Source: Motilibacter rhizosphaerae | Lineage (GTDB): Bacteria > Actinomycetota > Actinomycetes > Motilibacterales > Motilibacteraceae | Assembly (NCBI RefSeq): GCF_004216915.1 | Contig: NZ_SGXD01000001.1 | Location: forward strand, 945,013-1,009,012 | Reading direction: 5' to 3' | DNA length: 64,000 nt | Shown here: in pieces, positions 45,931-54,291 of the stretch | Position numbering within the stretch: the first letter of the stretch is position 1 | Layout: every line of letters begins with the position of its first letter | Program-made: the position numbers and the translations under genes | The notes under the pieces: generated by a model | Databases searched by the model: none | The model's input: only the letters and a program-made list of their open reading frames with translations | Told to the model about the DNA's origin: nothing

Positions 45931-46976
45931 GCCGACCGCTCCGTCGCGCCGCCGCAGTCGACGAGGACCTTGACGACCCCGCCGCCCCCCGCGAGCGCCG
46001 CGAACGCGTCCGCGACCTCCGCCAGCGGCACCACCCGGCTGATGAGCCCCTCCACCGGCAGCGTGCCGCCGGCGACGAGGTCGACCGCCTCCTGCCAGTC
46101 GGCGCGCGTGTAGAGCCGCGCCCCCAGGAGCTCCAGCTCGCGCCAGAAGAACCGGTGCACGTCGATCGTGCGGGGTGCGGCGTGGATGCCCACCTGGCAG
46201 ACGCGGCCGCGGACGGCGAGCGCGGCGACGGCGGTGTCGAGCCCCGGCTGGGTGCCGGACACCTCGAAGGCGACGGCCGCGCCGGCGCCGTCCGTGCGGT
46301 CCAGCACCGCGGCCGTGACGTCCTCGCTCGTCGGGTCGAGCACGGCCAGCCCGACGGCCTCGGCCGCCGCGCGCCGGGCAGCGTCCGGCTCCACGACGGT
46401 CACGGCAGCACCGGCCTGCCGGGCGACGAGGGCGATGAGCAGGCCGACCGGGCCGCCGCCGACGACGAGGACGGCCTCCCCGGCGGCGACCCGCGCACGG
46501 CGTACGTCGTGCACCGCGACCGCCGTCGGCTCGAGCAGCGCGGCGGTGCGGATGTCGAGGCCGTCGGGCAGGCGCAGCAGCGCCTCCGCCGGCACGACCC
46601 ACCGCTCGGCCAGGGCGCCGGTGGAGTCGATCCCGAGGAAGTCCAGGTGCTCGCAGACGTGGCCGTTGCCGGCGCGGCAGGCGGGGCACGTGCCGTCCGC
46701 CGCGAGCGGGACCACGGTCACCGCGTCACCGGGCGACCATCCCTCGACGCCCTCCCCGACCTCCACGACGTAGCCGGCGGTCTCGTGCCCGATGACGGCC
46801 GGCGGCGTGACGCGCCGGTCCATGTCGCCGTGCAGCACGTGCAGGTCGGTGCCGCAGATCCCCGTGTAGGCAGGCGCGATCTCCACCTGGCCGGGGCCGG
46901 GCGCTCGGCGCTCGACGGGGACGGCGGCGATGACCTGCGCACCCTGGTACTGCGCGGACAGGACGGTGGGGGGCAC
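45927..46976 (-). CDS. Zinc-type medium-chain dehydrogenase
   Basis: The protein has 349 residues from GTG with AGGAG upstream. Catalytic zinc motif ICGTDLHVLHGD and GHETAGYVVEVGEGV, structural-zinc region GTCPACRAGNGHVC (three Cys visible) and Rossmann motif VVGGGPVGLLIAL are present. It resembles sorbitol/threonine/galactitol dehydrogenases. It lies 41 bases after the amidohydrolase gene. Confidence 0.88.
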   Translation of the reverse strand: MPPTVLSAQYQGAQVIAAVPVERRAPGPGQVEIAPAYTGICGTDLHVLHGDMDRRVTPPAVIGHETAGYVVEVGEGVEGWSPGDAVTVVPLAADGTCPACRAGNGHVCEHLDFLGIDSTGALAERWVVPAEALLRLPDGLDIRTAALLEPTAVAVHDVRRARVAAGEAVLVVGGGPVGLLIALVARQAGAAVTVVEPDAARRAAAEAVGLAVLDPTSEDVTAAVLDRTDGAGAAVAFEVSGTQPGLDTAVAALAVRGRVCQVGIHAAPRTIDVHRFFWRELELLGARLYTRADWQEAVDLVAGGTLPVEGLISRVVPLAEVADAFAALAGGGGVVKVLVDCGGATERSA

Positions 46977-47017
46977 GGCTGCTCCTGGTGCTCGGGGTCG
47001 GGAAGGTCTGTGCTGGG

Positions 47018-47884
47018 TCAGCGATCGAGCGCGTACGCCGTGGTGGCGGTCGCGCGCAGCACCTGGTCCTGCTCGGTGGGGGAGAGCGGGTCGACCAGCT
47101 CGGCGACGACCGCGGCCCAGCGCTCCCACGTGGCGGCGAGCAGGCAGTAGGGCCAGTCGGAGCCGAAGGCGATCCGGCTCGGGCCGAAGGCCTCGAGCAG
47201 GGTGTCCCACGCGGGCGCGATGTCGCCCGGCGACCAGTGCGCGTGGTCGGCCTCGGTGACGAGCCCGGAGAGCTTGACGACGACGCCCTCGTGCTCGGCC
47301 AGCCGGGAGATGCCGGCACGCCAGCCGGCGAGCTCCCCGCCGGCGAGGTCGGGCTTGCCGGCGTGGTCGAGGACGAGGCGCAGGCCGGGCAGCGTACGGG
47401 CCAGCTCCTCAGCGGACGCGAGCTGGTGAACGCGGACGAGGACGTCGTAGGCCAGGCCGGCGTCCTCCACCGCGCGCAGGCCGCGCAGGACGTCGGGCCG
47501 CAGGAGCCACCGCGGGTCCTCCTCCGACTGCACGAGGTGGCGCAGACCCCGGAGGGCGTCGCCGCCCGGCCCCGACTGCAGTGCGGCGAGCTGGGCCGGC
47601 ACGTCGCCGGTCAGGTCGACCCACCCGACGACCGCGGCGAGGAGGTCGTCGTCGGCGGCGGTGGCCAGCAGCGCGGCGGTCTCCTCGGTGGTGGCGACGG
47701 ACTGGACGACCACGCTGCCCGCCACGGGCACACCGCCCACGCCGTTGGTGCTGGCGCTGCGGAACTCCTGCATCCCGAACGGCGCACGGATCCGCTCGAG
47801 GCCCGGCTCCGCGAGCCACTCCTGGCCGGGGTCCTGCGGGTGCCAGAGGTGGTGGTGGGCGTCGATCACATCGCGCTGGGGCAC
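47018..47884 (-). CDS. Amidohydrolase_2 lactonase (L-fuconolactonase-like)
   Basis: The protein has 288 residues. Metal motif VIDAHHHLWHP at the N-terminus, VLDHAGKPD in the middle and the catalytic FGSDWPYCL near the C-terminus match sugar-lactone hydrolases of the COG3618 group. It would open the lactone made by the aldo/keto reductase. It is the first gene of the coupled catabolic operon, divergent from the GH141-like gene. Confidence 0.88.
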   Translation of the reverse strand: MPQRDVIDAHHHLWHPQDPGQEWLAEPGLERIRAPFGMQEFRSASTNGVGGVPVAGSVVVQSVATTEETAALLATAADDDLLAAVVGWVDLTGDVPAQLAALQSGPGGDALRGLRHLVQSEEDPRWLLRPDVLRGLRAVEDAGLAYDVLVRVHQLASAEELARTLPGLRLVLDHAGKPDLAGGELAGWRAGISRLAEHEGVVVKLSGLVTEADHAHWSPGDIAPAWDTLLEAFGPSRIAFGSDWPYCLLAATWERWAAVVAELVDPLSPTEQDQVLRATATTAYALDR

Positions 47885-47932
47885 TGGCCCTGCTCCTCTC
47901 GTGCGCCGAGACGCATCGGTGCGTCGGCAGGG

Positions 47933-47964
47933 TTGACGCTATACGTTAAACGTCGTACGTTCAA
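47933..47964. promoter_or_regulatory. Promoter and palindromic operator between lactonase and GH141-like genes
   Basis: TTGACG at 47933 and TACGTT at 47956 are 17 bases apart, directed to the GH141-like gene. A palindrome, TTAAACGT-CGT-ACGTTCAA (47946-47964, one mismatch), covers the spacer and -10. An 11-base direct repeat TACGTTMAACG overlaps it. The symmetry suits a dimeric regulator controlling both directions, possibly the GntR protein at 53.4-54.2 kb. Confidence 0.55.
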
Positions 47965-48038
47965 CGAGCCGCGTGGTGTGACACCTCTCCCGCGAGCTCC
48001 GCTGCACACAGAACCACTGAGACCACGGAGGTCCAGTC

Positions 48039-50108
48039 TTGAGAAGTGCCAGCCGCCACCCCCGGACCATCCTCGGCCTGCTGACGGGCAGTGCCGCCGT
48101 CGCGCTCGTCGCCACGGCGGGCGCCGCACCCGCCCGGGCCGACACCGGCTCCTCCGGGCAGGTCCCCGGGCTCACCATCGTCGTGTCGCCCACGGGCAGC
48201 GACACCGCCGCGGGTACGCGGCGCGCACCGGTCCGTACGCTCCCCGAGGCGCAGCTGCGCGCCCGGCAGGCGCTCGCGCACGGCACCGCCGTGACAGTGG
48301 TGCTGGAGGACGGGACCTACCCGCTCGACGCGCCGCTCCAGTTCGGGCCGGCGGACTCCGGGACCCCGGCCCACCCCGCCCACTGGGAGGCCGAGCGGGG
48401 CGCCAAGCCCGTCATCTCCGGTGGGTCACCGGTCTCCGGCTGGTCGGTGCACGACGCCGCCAAGGGCATCTGGGTCGCCGACGTCCCGAAGGGCCAGGAC
48501 AGCCGCCAGCTCTTCGTCGACGGCAGGACCGCGCCGCGTGCCGCCGTGGCGATCAGCCGCTCGGGCGCGACGGTCACGACCTCCGGCATCTCCAGCGCCG
48601 ACCCCGTCATCGCGGGCCTCGCCGCCGAGACGGACCAGAAGCGCATCGAGATCGAGAGCATCGACTCGTTCACCGACCGGTACGACCCGGTCGACCACGT
48701 CGACGGCAACACGCTGGTGATGCAGCAGCCGGGCTGGCAGAACAACAACTTCGGCTACGACACGCTCGCCCACCCCTTCGCGGGAGGCCAGCTGCTGGTG
48801 GAGAACGCCTACTCCCTGCTGCAGCCGGGCCAGTGGTACCTCGACCCCACGGGTGGCCACCTGTACTACCGCGCCACTGCGGGCGACAGCCCGGCGAGCC
48901 ACTCCGTCGTGCTGCCGCGCCTGGAGTCGCTGGTGCAGATGGCCGGCACCCCGCAGTCGCCGGTGCACGACATCACCTTCGACGGGCTGCAGTTCAGCTA
49001 CACCACCTGGCTGCGCCCGGGGACGAGCATCGGCTACGCCGACCAGCAGAACGGCACCTTCATCCCCGTCGCCGTCCCGCAGCCCGCGGACTACCTGACC
49101 TCCTGCCAGAGCGGCTGCAAGGAGTTCGAGGGGGCCCGCAACCTCTGGGACCAGATGCCCGCAGCCGTCCAGGTCGCCGCCTCGACGCGGATCGCCTTCC
49201 GTGACGGGACGTTCGCGCACCTCGGGCAGGTCGGCCTCGGCATCGGCAACGACGCGGACGCCAACGGCTCCGGCGTCGGGCTCGCCGCCTCCTCGATCGA
49301 GGTGCAGCACAACCTCTTCACCGACCTCTCCGGTGCCGGCGTGGTCGCCGGCGGCGTCCAGCCCGACGCCCACCACCCGTCCGACCCGGCGATGGCGCTG
49401 AAGGACATCACGATCGAGGACAACCTCGTGACCGACGTCGCCAAGGACTACAAGGAGATGTCCGGCATCCTCTCGACCTACGCCGACCACACGGTGATCC
49501 GCCACAACGAGGTCTCGAACCTCGCCTACGACGGCATCGACATCGGCTGGGGCTGGGGTGCCAACGACCCGGGCGGCAGCCAGGACTACCAGAACCGCGG
49601 GCTGTACGCGTACCAGCAGGTCTACACCACGCCCACGACCTTCCGGGACAACGTGGTGGAGGACAACCTCGTGCACGGCACGAAGAAGGTCTTCCACGAC
49701 GGCGGCAGCATCTACAACCTCTCGGCCAGCCCCGGCACGGTCATCACCGGCAACTACATCTACGACAACCTGCACACCGTGGGTCTCTACCTCGACGAGG
49801 GTTCCCGCTACGTCACGGCCAGCGAGAACGTCGTGCAGGACTCCGGCGCGTGGGTCTTCACCAACGCGTACGGGCCGAACCACACGGCGGACAACCTGAT
49901 CGCGCACAACTGGTACAACTCCGGGGTCGCGCAGACGCCGAACGCCGCCCAGCGCAACAACCGGCTGGTGGACAACGTCGCGGTCCAGGGGACTGCCTGG
50001 CCCGCTGGGGCTCTGCACGTGATCCAGCACGCCGGTGTCAAGGCCAGCGACCGGGTGTTCCCCCTGGCCGGGCAGCCCGACGTGCTCGCCACGACGCCCG
50101 CGCCGTAG
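48039..50108 (+). CDS. Secreted right-handed beta-helix glycosidase (GH141-like)
   Basis: The protein has 689 residues from TTG with GGAGG upstream. A signal peptide (TILGLLTGSAAVALVATAGAAPARAD) is followed by the beta-helix entry (VVSPTGSDTAAGTRRAPVRTLPEAQ, LEDGTYPLDAPLQF) and VISGGSPVSGW with QLFVDGRTAPRAA, typical of GH141 proteins. Later coils have HNEVSNLAYDGIDIGWGW and DNVVEDNLVHG. GH141 includes alpha-L-fucosidase and xylanase activities. It would release the sugar imported by the following transporter. Confidence 0.75.
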   Translation: MRSASRHPRTILGLLTGSAAVALVATAGAAPARADTGSSGQVPGLTIVVSPTGSDTAAGTRRAPVRTLPEAQLRARQALAHGTAVTVVLEDGTYPLDAPLQFGPADSGTPAHPAHWEAERGAKPVISGGSPVSGWSVHDAAKGIWVADVPKGQDSRQLFVDGRTAPRAAVAISRSGATVTTSGISSADPVIAGLAAETDQKRIEIESIDSFTDRYDPVDHVDGNTLVMQQPGWQNNNFGYDTLAHPFAGGQLLVENAYSLLQPGQWYLDPTGGHLYYRATAGDSPASHSVVLPRLESLVQMAGTPQSPVHDITFDGLQFSYTTWLRPGTSIGYADQQNGTFIPVAVPQPADYLTSCQSGCKEFEGARNLWDQMPAAVQVAASTRIAFRDGTFAHLGQVGLGIGNDADANGSGVGLAASSIEVQHNLFTDLSGAGVVAGGVQPDAHHPSDPAMALKDITIEDNLVTDVAKDYKEMSGILSTYADHTVIRHNEVSNLAYDGIDIGWGWGANDPGGSQDYQNRGLYAYQQVYTTPTTFRDNVVEDNLVHGTKKVFHDGGSIYNLSASPGTVITGNYIYDNLHTVGLYLDEGSRYVTASENVVQDSGAWVFTNAYGPNHTADNLIAHNWYNSGVAQTPNAAQRNNRLVDNVAVQGTAWPAGALHVIQHAGVKASDRVFPLAGQPDVLATTPAP

Positions 50109-50182
50109 TGCGCCGGCTCCCGCTCCGGCCGGCACCCCCGGGTGCCTGCTCGTCCCCCGACCGACCTCGCGAAGGAAGCCCC

Positions 50183-51553
50183 ATGCCCTCCCGATCGATC
50201 CTCCCCGGCAGGTCCCGGCTGGCCGCAGCGGGCCTCGCCGTCACCGCCCTGACCCTGGCGGCCTGCGGCTCCGGCTCGAGCTCCGGCTCCGCGTCGGGGG
50301 GCGGCGGGAGCTACGGCTTCAAGCAGGCCAAGCAGTCCGCGGGCAGCGGCATCACGGTCTGGATCGACGCCGACCGGTCGGCGGCGGCCGCGGCGTACAA
50401 GGCGGCGAACCCGTCCGACAAGGTCACGGTCGTCACCTACGACGGCTCCGCCAACGGCTCGGGGTCGTTCAAGACCAAGATGGCGCTCTACGACCGCTCC
50501 GGGAGCGGTTGGCCGGACGTGGTCTTCTCGAGCCAGAACAACGACGCCTCCTGGGCGAGCCAGGGCAACGGCGGCAAGCAGCCGTACGCCGCGGTGCTGA
50601 ACCAGGGGCTGGTGCCGCAGGGCACGATCTCCAGCTTCACGCAGGGGTCGCTCGACCCCTGCACCGTGGGCGGGAAGGTCTACTGCCTGCGCAACGACCT
50701 CGCGCAAGTGGTGCTCTGGTACGACAAGTCGCTGATGACGAAGTTCGGCTACACGGTCCCCACGACCTGGGAGGAGTTCCAGCAGCTGGGGGCCAAGGTG
50801 GCCAAGGAGCACCCGGGCTACATCGTCGGCGACGTCGGCGACACCTGGACCCCGGAGATCTACATGTGGGGCAGCCAGTGCCAGGCCAACCAGGTCACCG
50901 GTGCCCGGTCGGTGACGGTCAACACTGCGACGCCCGAGTGCCAGCGCGCCGCTGCGCTCATCGACGCGGGTGTGGCGAACAAGTCGCTCAGCACGACGAG
51001 CGTCTTCACCCCCGAGTTCGTCAAGCAGTTCAGCGGCAAGGTGCTGGCGATGCCCGGACCCGCGTGGTTCGCCGGCGCCATCTTCAACAACCCGTCGTCG
51101 CTCAACCTGCCCAAGGGACGGCTGGGGGTCGCCCCGCCGCCCGCGTGGGGCAGCTCGGCGGCAGTGACCGGTGACGTCGGCGGCGGGACGTGGTTCGTCT
51201 CGAGCCACTCGAAGGACCTGGCCCTGGCCTCCAAGTTCGCGCAGTTCGTCACCACGGCCGATGCGTACCAGGTCGAGAAGGCGCCGGGCTACCCGGCGTA
51301 CGGTCCGGCCGCGCAGAAGTGGCTCGCTAAGCAGGAGTCCAGCGGCTACTACGCCACGGACCTGTCCGCGCTGACCGCGGCCGGCAAGGCCATCTGGTCC
51401 GGGTGGGGCTCGCCCGCCTTCAGCCAGGAGGCCGTCTGGGCCAAGGTCATGTCCCCGATCGTCACCTCGGGCGGCTCGGTCGCCAGCAACCTCGACAAGT
51501 GGGGGCAGGCGATCAAGGACCAGGCCAAGATCACCGGCTACGACGTGAAGTGA
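50183..51553 (+). CDS. Sugar-binding lipoprotein of third CUT1 ABC transporter
   Basis: The protein has 456 residues from ATG with GAAGGAAG upstream. Lipoprotein signal LAAAGLAVTALTLAACGS, Ser/Gly tether, then an SBP_bac_1 domain (ITVWIDADRSAAAAAYKAANP, YCLRNDLAQVVLWYDKSLM). It lies 74 bases after the GH141-like gene, and its stop shares one base with the first permease start. Confidence 0.92.
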   Translation: MPSRSILPGRSRLAAAGLAVTALTLAACGSGSSSGSASGGGGSYGFKQAKQSAGSGITVWIDADRSAAAAAYKAANPSDKVTVVTYDGSANGSGSFKTKMALYDRSGSGWPDVVFSSQNNDASWASQGNGGKQPYAAVLNQGLVPQGTISSFTQGSLDPCTVGGKVYCLRNDLAQVVLWYDKSLMTKFGYTVPTTWEEFQQLGAKVAKEHPGYIVGDVGDTWTPEIYMWGSQCQANQVTGARSVTVNTATPECQRAAALIDAGVANKSLSTTSVFTPEFVKQFSGKVLAMPGPAWFAGAIFNNPSSLNLPKGRLGVAPPPAWGSSAAVTGDVGGGTWFVSSHSKDLALASKFAQFVTTADAYQVEKAPGYPAYGPAAQKWLAKQESSGYYATDLSALTAAGKAIWSGWGSPAFSQEAVWAKVMSPIVTSGGSVASNLDKWGQAIKDQAKITGYDVK

Positions 51554-52473
51554 TGGCTGCTGTCCAGTCGTTGGCCGCTCCGGGAACCCCGGAGCGGCCG
51601 CGGCGGCGGCGGCCACGCGCCACCGGTGCCGTGTTCGTCGTGCCGTACGTGCTCTTCCTCGCCGTGTTCGGCGTCGCCCCCGCGCTCTACGCACTCGGCC
51701 TGGCGTTCACCCGCGGGGCCGGGGGCTTCGCCGGCTTCGCCAACTTCACCAAGGTCATCGGCGACTTCCGCTTCTGGCCGGCCGTCGAGCACGTGGCGCT
51801 GTACGTCCTCGCCTGGCTGGTCGCCCTGGTCGTGCTCGTCGTGACCCTGGCGATCCTCGTGCACGGCGTCGGTCGGCGGTGGCTGGGCGCAGGTCTGCGG
51901 TTCCTCTACTACCTCCCCGGCGCCCTGGCCGGGGCGTCGAGCGTGCTGCTCTGGCTGTTCGTGCTCAACCCCGTGGCCAGTCCGGTCGGGCCGCTGCTGC
52001 GCGCCCTGGGGCTGCACACCTTCAACAGCACCATCGCTCCAGGGCACCTCCCCGTGGTCTTCGCCATCATCGCCTTCTGGACGGGTGCCGGCGGCTGGGT
52101 CCTCGTGATGTACGGCGCCCTCAACGGCATCTCGGACGACATCATCGAGGCGGCCCGCATCGACGGTGCGGGCCCGCTCCAGGTCGCCCTGCGGATCCAG
52201 CTCCCGTTGCTGCGCAAGTGGATCAGCTACATGGCGGTGCTGTCCCTCGCCGCAGGCACGCAGCTGTTCGTCGAGCCCACGCTGCTCTCGCAGGCCAGCA
52301 ACGCGGTCGTCCCCAACGACTACTCGCTCAACCAGCTCGCCTACCAGTACGCGTTCGACCTCGGCGACTTCAACGGGTCCGCAGCGATCTCCGTGCTGCT
52401 GCTCGTCGTCTCCCTCGCCCTGGCAGCGCTGTTCGTCCTGCGGGGCGGTCTGTTCGACACGGAGGTGCCATGA
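51553..52473 (+). CDS. CUT1 ABC transporter permease
   Basis: The protein has 306 residues from ATG (MAAVQSLAAPG). Six membrane helices starting at VFVVPYVLFLAVFGVAPALYA, and EAA loop IEAARIDGAGPLQVALRIQLP. Overlaps with neighbours at both ends (TGATG, ATGA) show coupled translation. Confidence 0.92.
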   Translation: MAAVQSLAAPGTPERPRRRRPRATGAVFVVPYVLFLAVFGVAPALYALGLAFTRGAGGFAGFANFTKVIGDFRFWPAVEHVALYVLAWLVALVVLVVTLAILVHGVGRRWLGAGLRFLYYLPGALAGASSVLLWLFVLNPVASPVGPLLRALGLHTFNSTIAPGHLPVVFAIIAFWTGAGGWVLVMYGALNGISDDIIEAARIDGAGPLQVALRIQLPLLRKWISYMAVLSLAAGTQLFVEPTLLSQASNAVVPNDYSLNQLAYQYAFDLGDFNGSAAISVLLLVVSLALAALFVLRGGLFDTEVP

Positions 52474-53420
52474 GCGGCAGCACGACGACGAGGCCCACGC
52501 GACGCTCGCCCGCCGCGACGGCGGAGCCGCGGTCGCGGTCGTCGCGGGGGAGCGGGAGCTCGCGCGTGGGCGCCGGCCTGGCTGGGGTCCTCCTCGTGGG
52601 GTTCGCGGTCTTCTTCGCGCTCCCCCTGCTGTGGCTGCTGCTGGCGGTCACCAAGTCCGGTGGGGCACTGATCCGGCGGAGCCCGTTCGCCGTCGGCTCC
52701 TGGCACGACCTCTCGGCGAACTGGCACCAGCTCATGGCGTTCCAGGACCACGCGGTCGGCAGGTGGGTCGCGAACTCCGCGGAGTACTCCCTCGCCGCCC
52801 TCGTGCTCACCCTGCTGATCTCCATCCCGGCGGGCTACGCCCTGGCGCTGACGAGCTTCCGCGGCAGGAAGACGCTGCTCGCCATCACCCTCGTCGTGAT
52901 GCTGATGCCGAACACCGCGCTCGTGCTGCCCGTGTTCCTGGAGATGAACAAGGTCGGCCTGGTGGGCAACGCGCTGTCGGTCATCCTGCCGTTCTCGTTC
53001 TACCCCTTCGGGGTCTACCTCGCCTACATCTACTTCTCGTCCAGCATCCCGGGCAGCCTGCTCGAGGCGGCGCGGCTCGACGGGTGCAGCGAGCTCGCGG
53101 TCTTCGTCCGGATCGCACTGCCGCTCGCGGCGCCGATCGTGGCGCTGGTGGGCTTCTTCAGCTTCGTGCAGAACTGGAACAACTACTTCCTGCCGTTCGT
53201 CATGCTGCCCTCGAGCAACCAGTACCCCGTCCAGGTAGGGCTGTCGACACTGCTCTCGTCGACGCCGGCGTTCAACCCGAGCTCGGCGGGGTCGGACCCC
53301 GTGCAGCTGCCGACGCTGGCGCTGGCCACGGTCGTCTCGGTCCTGCCCGTGCTGCTCGTCTTCCTGTTCTCGCAGCGGTTCCTGGTCTCGGGGATGACCG
53401 CCGGCGGGACGAAGGAATGA
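52470..53420 (+). CDS. CUT1 ABC transporter permease
   Basis: The protein has 316 residues. A Ser/Arg-rich cytosolic N-terminus precedes six membrane helices (GVLLVGFAVFFALPLLWLLLAV). The EAA loop is LEAARLDGCSELAVFVRIALP. It ends 2 bases before the stop of the convergent GntR gene. No ATPase gene is adjacent. Confidence 0.92.
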   Translation: MSGSTTTRPTRRSPAATAEPRSRSSRGSGSSRVGAGLAGVLLVGFAVFFALPLLWLLLAVTKSGGALIRRSPFAVGSWHDLSANWHQLMAFQDHAVGRWVANSAEYSLAALVLTLLISIPAGYALALTSFRGRKTLLAITLVVMLMPNTALVLPVFLEMNKVGLVGNALSVILPFSFYPFGVYLAYIYFSSSIPGSLLEAARLDGCSELAVFVRIALPLAAPIVALVGFFSFVQNWNNYFLPFVMLPSSNQYPVQVGLSTLLSSTPAFNPSSAGSDPVQLPTLALATVVSVLPVLLVFLFSQRFLVSGMTAGGTKE

Positions 53421-53422
53421 GC

Positions 53423-54187
53423 TCAGCAGGTCCGTCGCGCGGCGTCTCCCGGCCGGCGGCGCTTCCAGGACTCGGTGATGTGCTGGGTCATCAGCTCCGC
53501 GGCGCGCTCGGCCTCGCCGGCGGCGATGGCAGCGAGGATCGCCTGGTGCTGGCGGTTGCTCTGCCGCCGCAGGCTCGGGGTGGAGTGGCCGCTGTAGCGC
53601 TGGCTGCGCCGCGCCTCTGCGTGCACGGTGCGGACGATCGCCCGGCCGAGCTGGTTGCCCGACGCCAGCATGATGCGCTCGTGGAAGGCGACGTCCACGT
53701 CGTCCATCCGCTCGGGGGTCCGGACCAGCCCGTCGAGCTCGCGCATCAGCTCGCTGAGCTCCCGCAGGTCCTCCTCGGTGGCCAGCCGCGCGGCGTCCGC
53801 CGCCATCTGGGACTCGAGGGCCGTGCGCACGCTGATGAGCTGGTCGAGGACCTCGTACTCCTCGTCGTGGCGGACGATCGCCGCGAGCACCTCGGTGTCG
53901 AGCAGGTTCCAGTGGTCCTGCGGGCTCACGAGGGTGCCGATGCCCTGCCGGGCGGTGACGAGTCCCTTCTGCTCCAGCAGCTTCACGGCCTCGCGGACGA
54001 CGGTGCGGCTCACGCCGTACGCCTCGACGAGCATGGGCTCGGTCGGGACGGGACTGCCGGGTGCGAGCTCACCGGCCACGATCTGCTCGAGCAGTCCGTC
54101 GAGGACCGCGTCCGCCCGGCGCGCAGGGCGCGGACCGCGCCCGCGCGGCAGGAGCGCCGGTGGCAGGGCGGGAGCGGGGTCGGCCAC
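53423..54187 (-). CDS. GntR/FadR-family regulator (FCD domain)
   Basis: The protein has 254 residues. The GntR HTH is LAPGSPVPTEPMLVEAYGVSRTVVREAVKLLEQKGLVTARQGIGTLV. The FCD domain has VLDQLISVRTALESQMAADAA, DVAFHERIMLASGN and RQHQAILAAIAAGEAERAAELM with the metal-binding Asp/His pattern. It is divergent from the enolase-superfamily dehydratase and probably senses a sugar acid. Confidence 0.9.
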   Translation of the reverse strand: MADPAPALPPALLPRGRGPRPARRADAVLDGLLEQIVAGELAPGSPVPTEPMLVEAYGVSRTVVREAVKLLEQKGLVTARQGIGTLVSPQDHWNLLDTEVLAAIVRHDEEYEVLDQLISVRTALESQMAADAARLATEEDLRELSELMRELDGLVRTPERMDDVDVAFHERIMLASGNQLGRAIVRTVHAEARRSQRYSGHSTPSLRRQSNRQHQAILAAIAAGEAERAAELMTQHITESWKRRRPGDAARRTC

Positions 54188-54291
54188 CGGGCCACCTCCG
54201 AGCAGTAGTCGCGCCGCGGGCCGCCCGGGTGGGCGGCTGGCCGCAGGCTACCGCAGATCATCATATGTTTGGTAACCCCGGAAGGACCGCA
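54188..54291. promoter_or_regulatory. Divergent promoter of GntR and dehydratase genes
   Basis: A short AT-rich island (AGATCATCATATGTTTGGTA, from 54255) stands out of a very GC-rich background. It is the likely site of the GntR operator and promoter boxes. No clean palindrome was seen. A ribosome site GGAAGGA precedes the ATG at 54292. Confidence 0.35.

Noticed and set aside
53416-53428. Short palindrome TGAGCTCA between permease and GntR stops
   Set aside because: It is too short to claim as terminator or operator and is explained by the two overlapping stop codon contexts.
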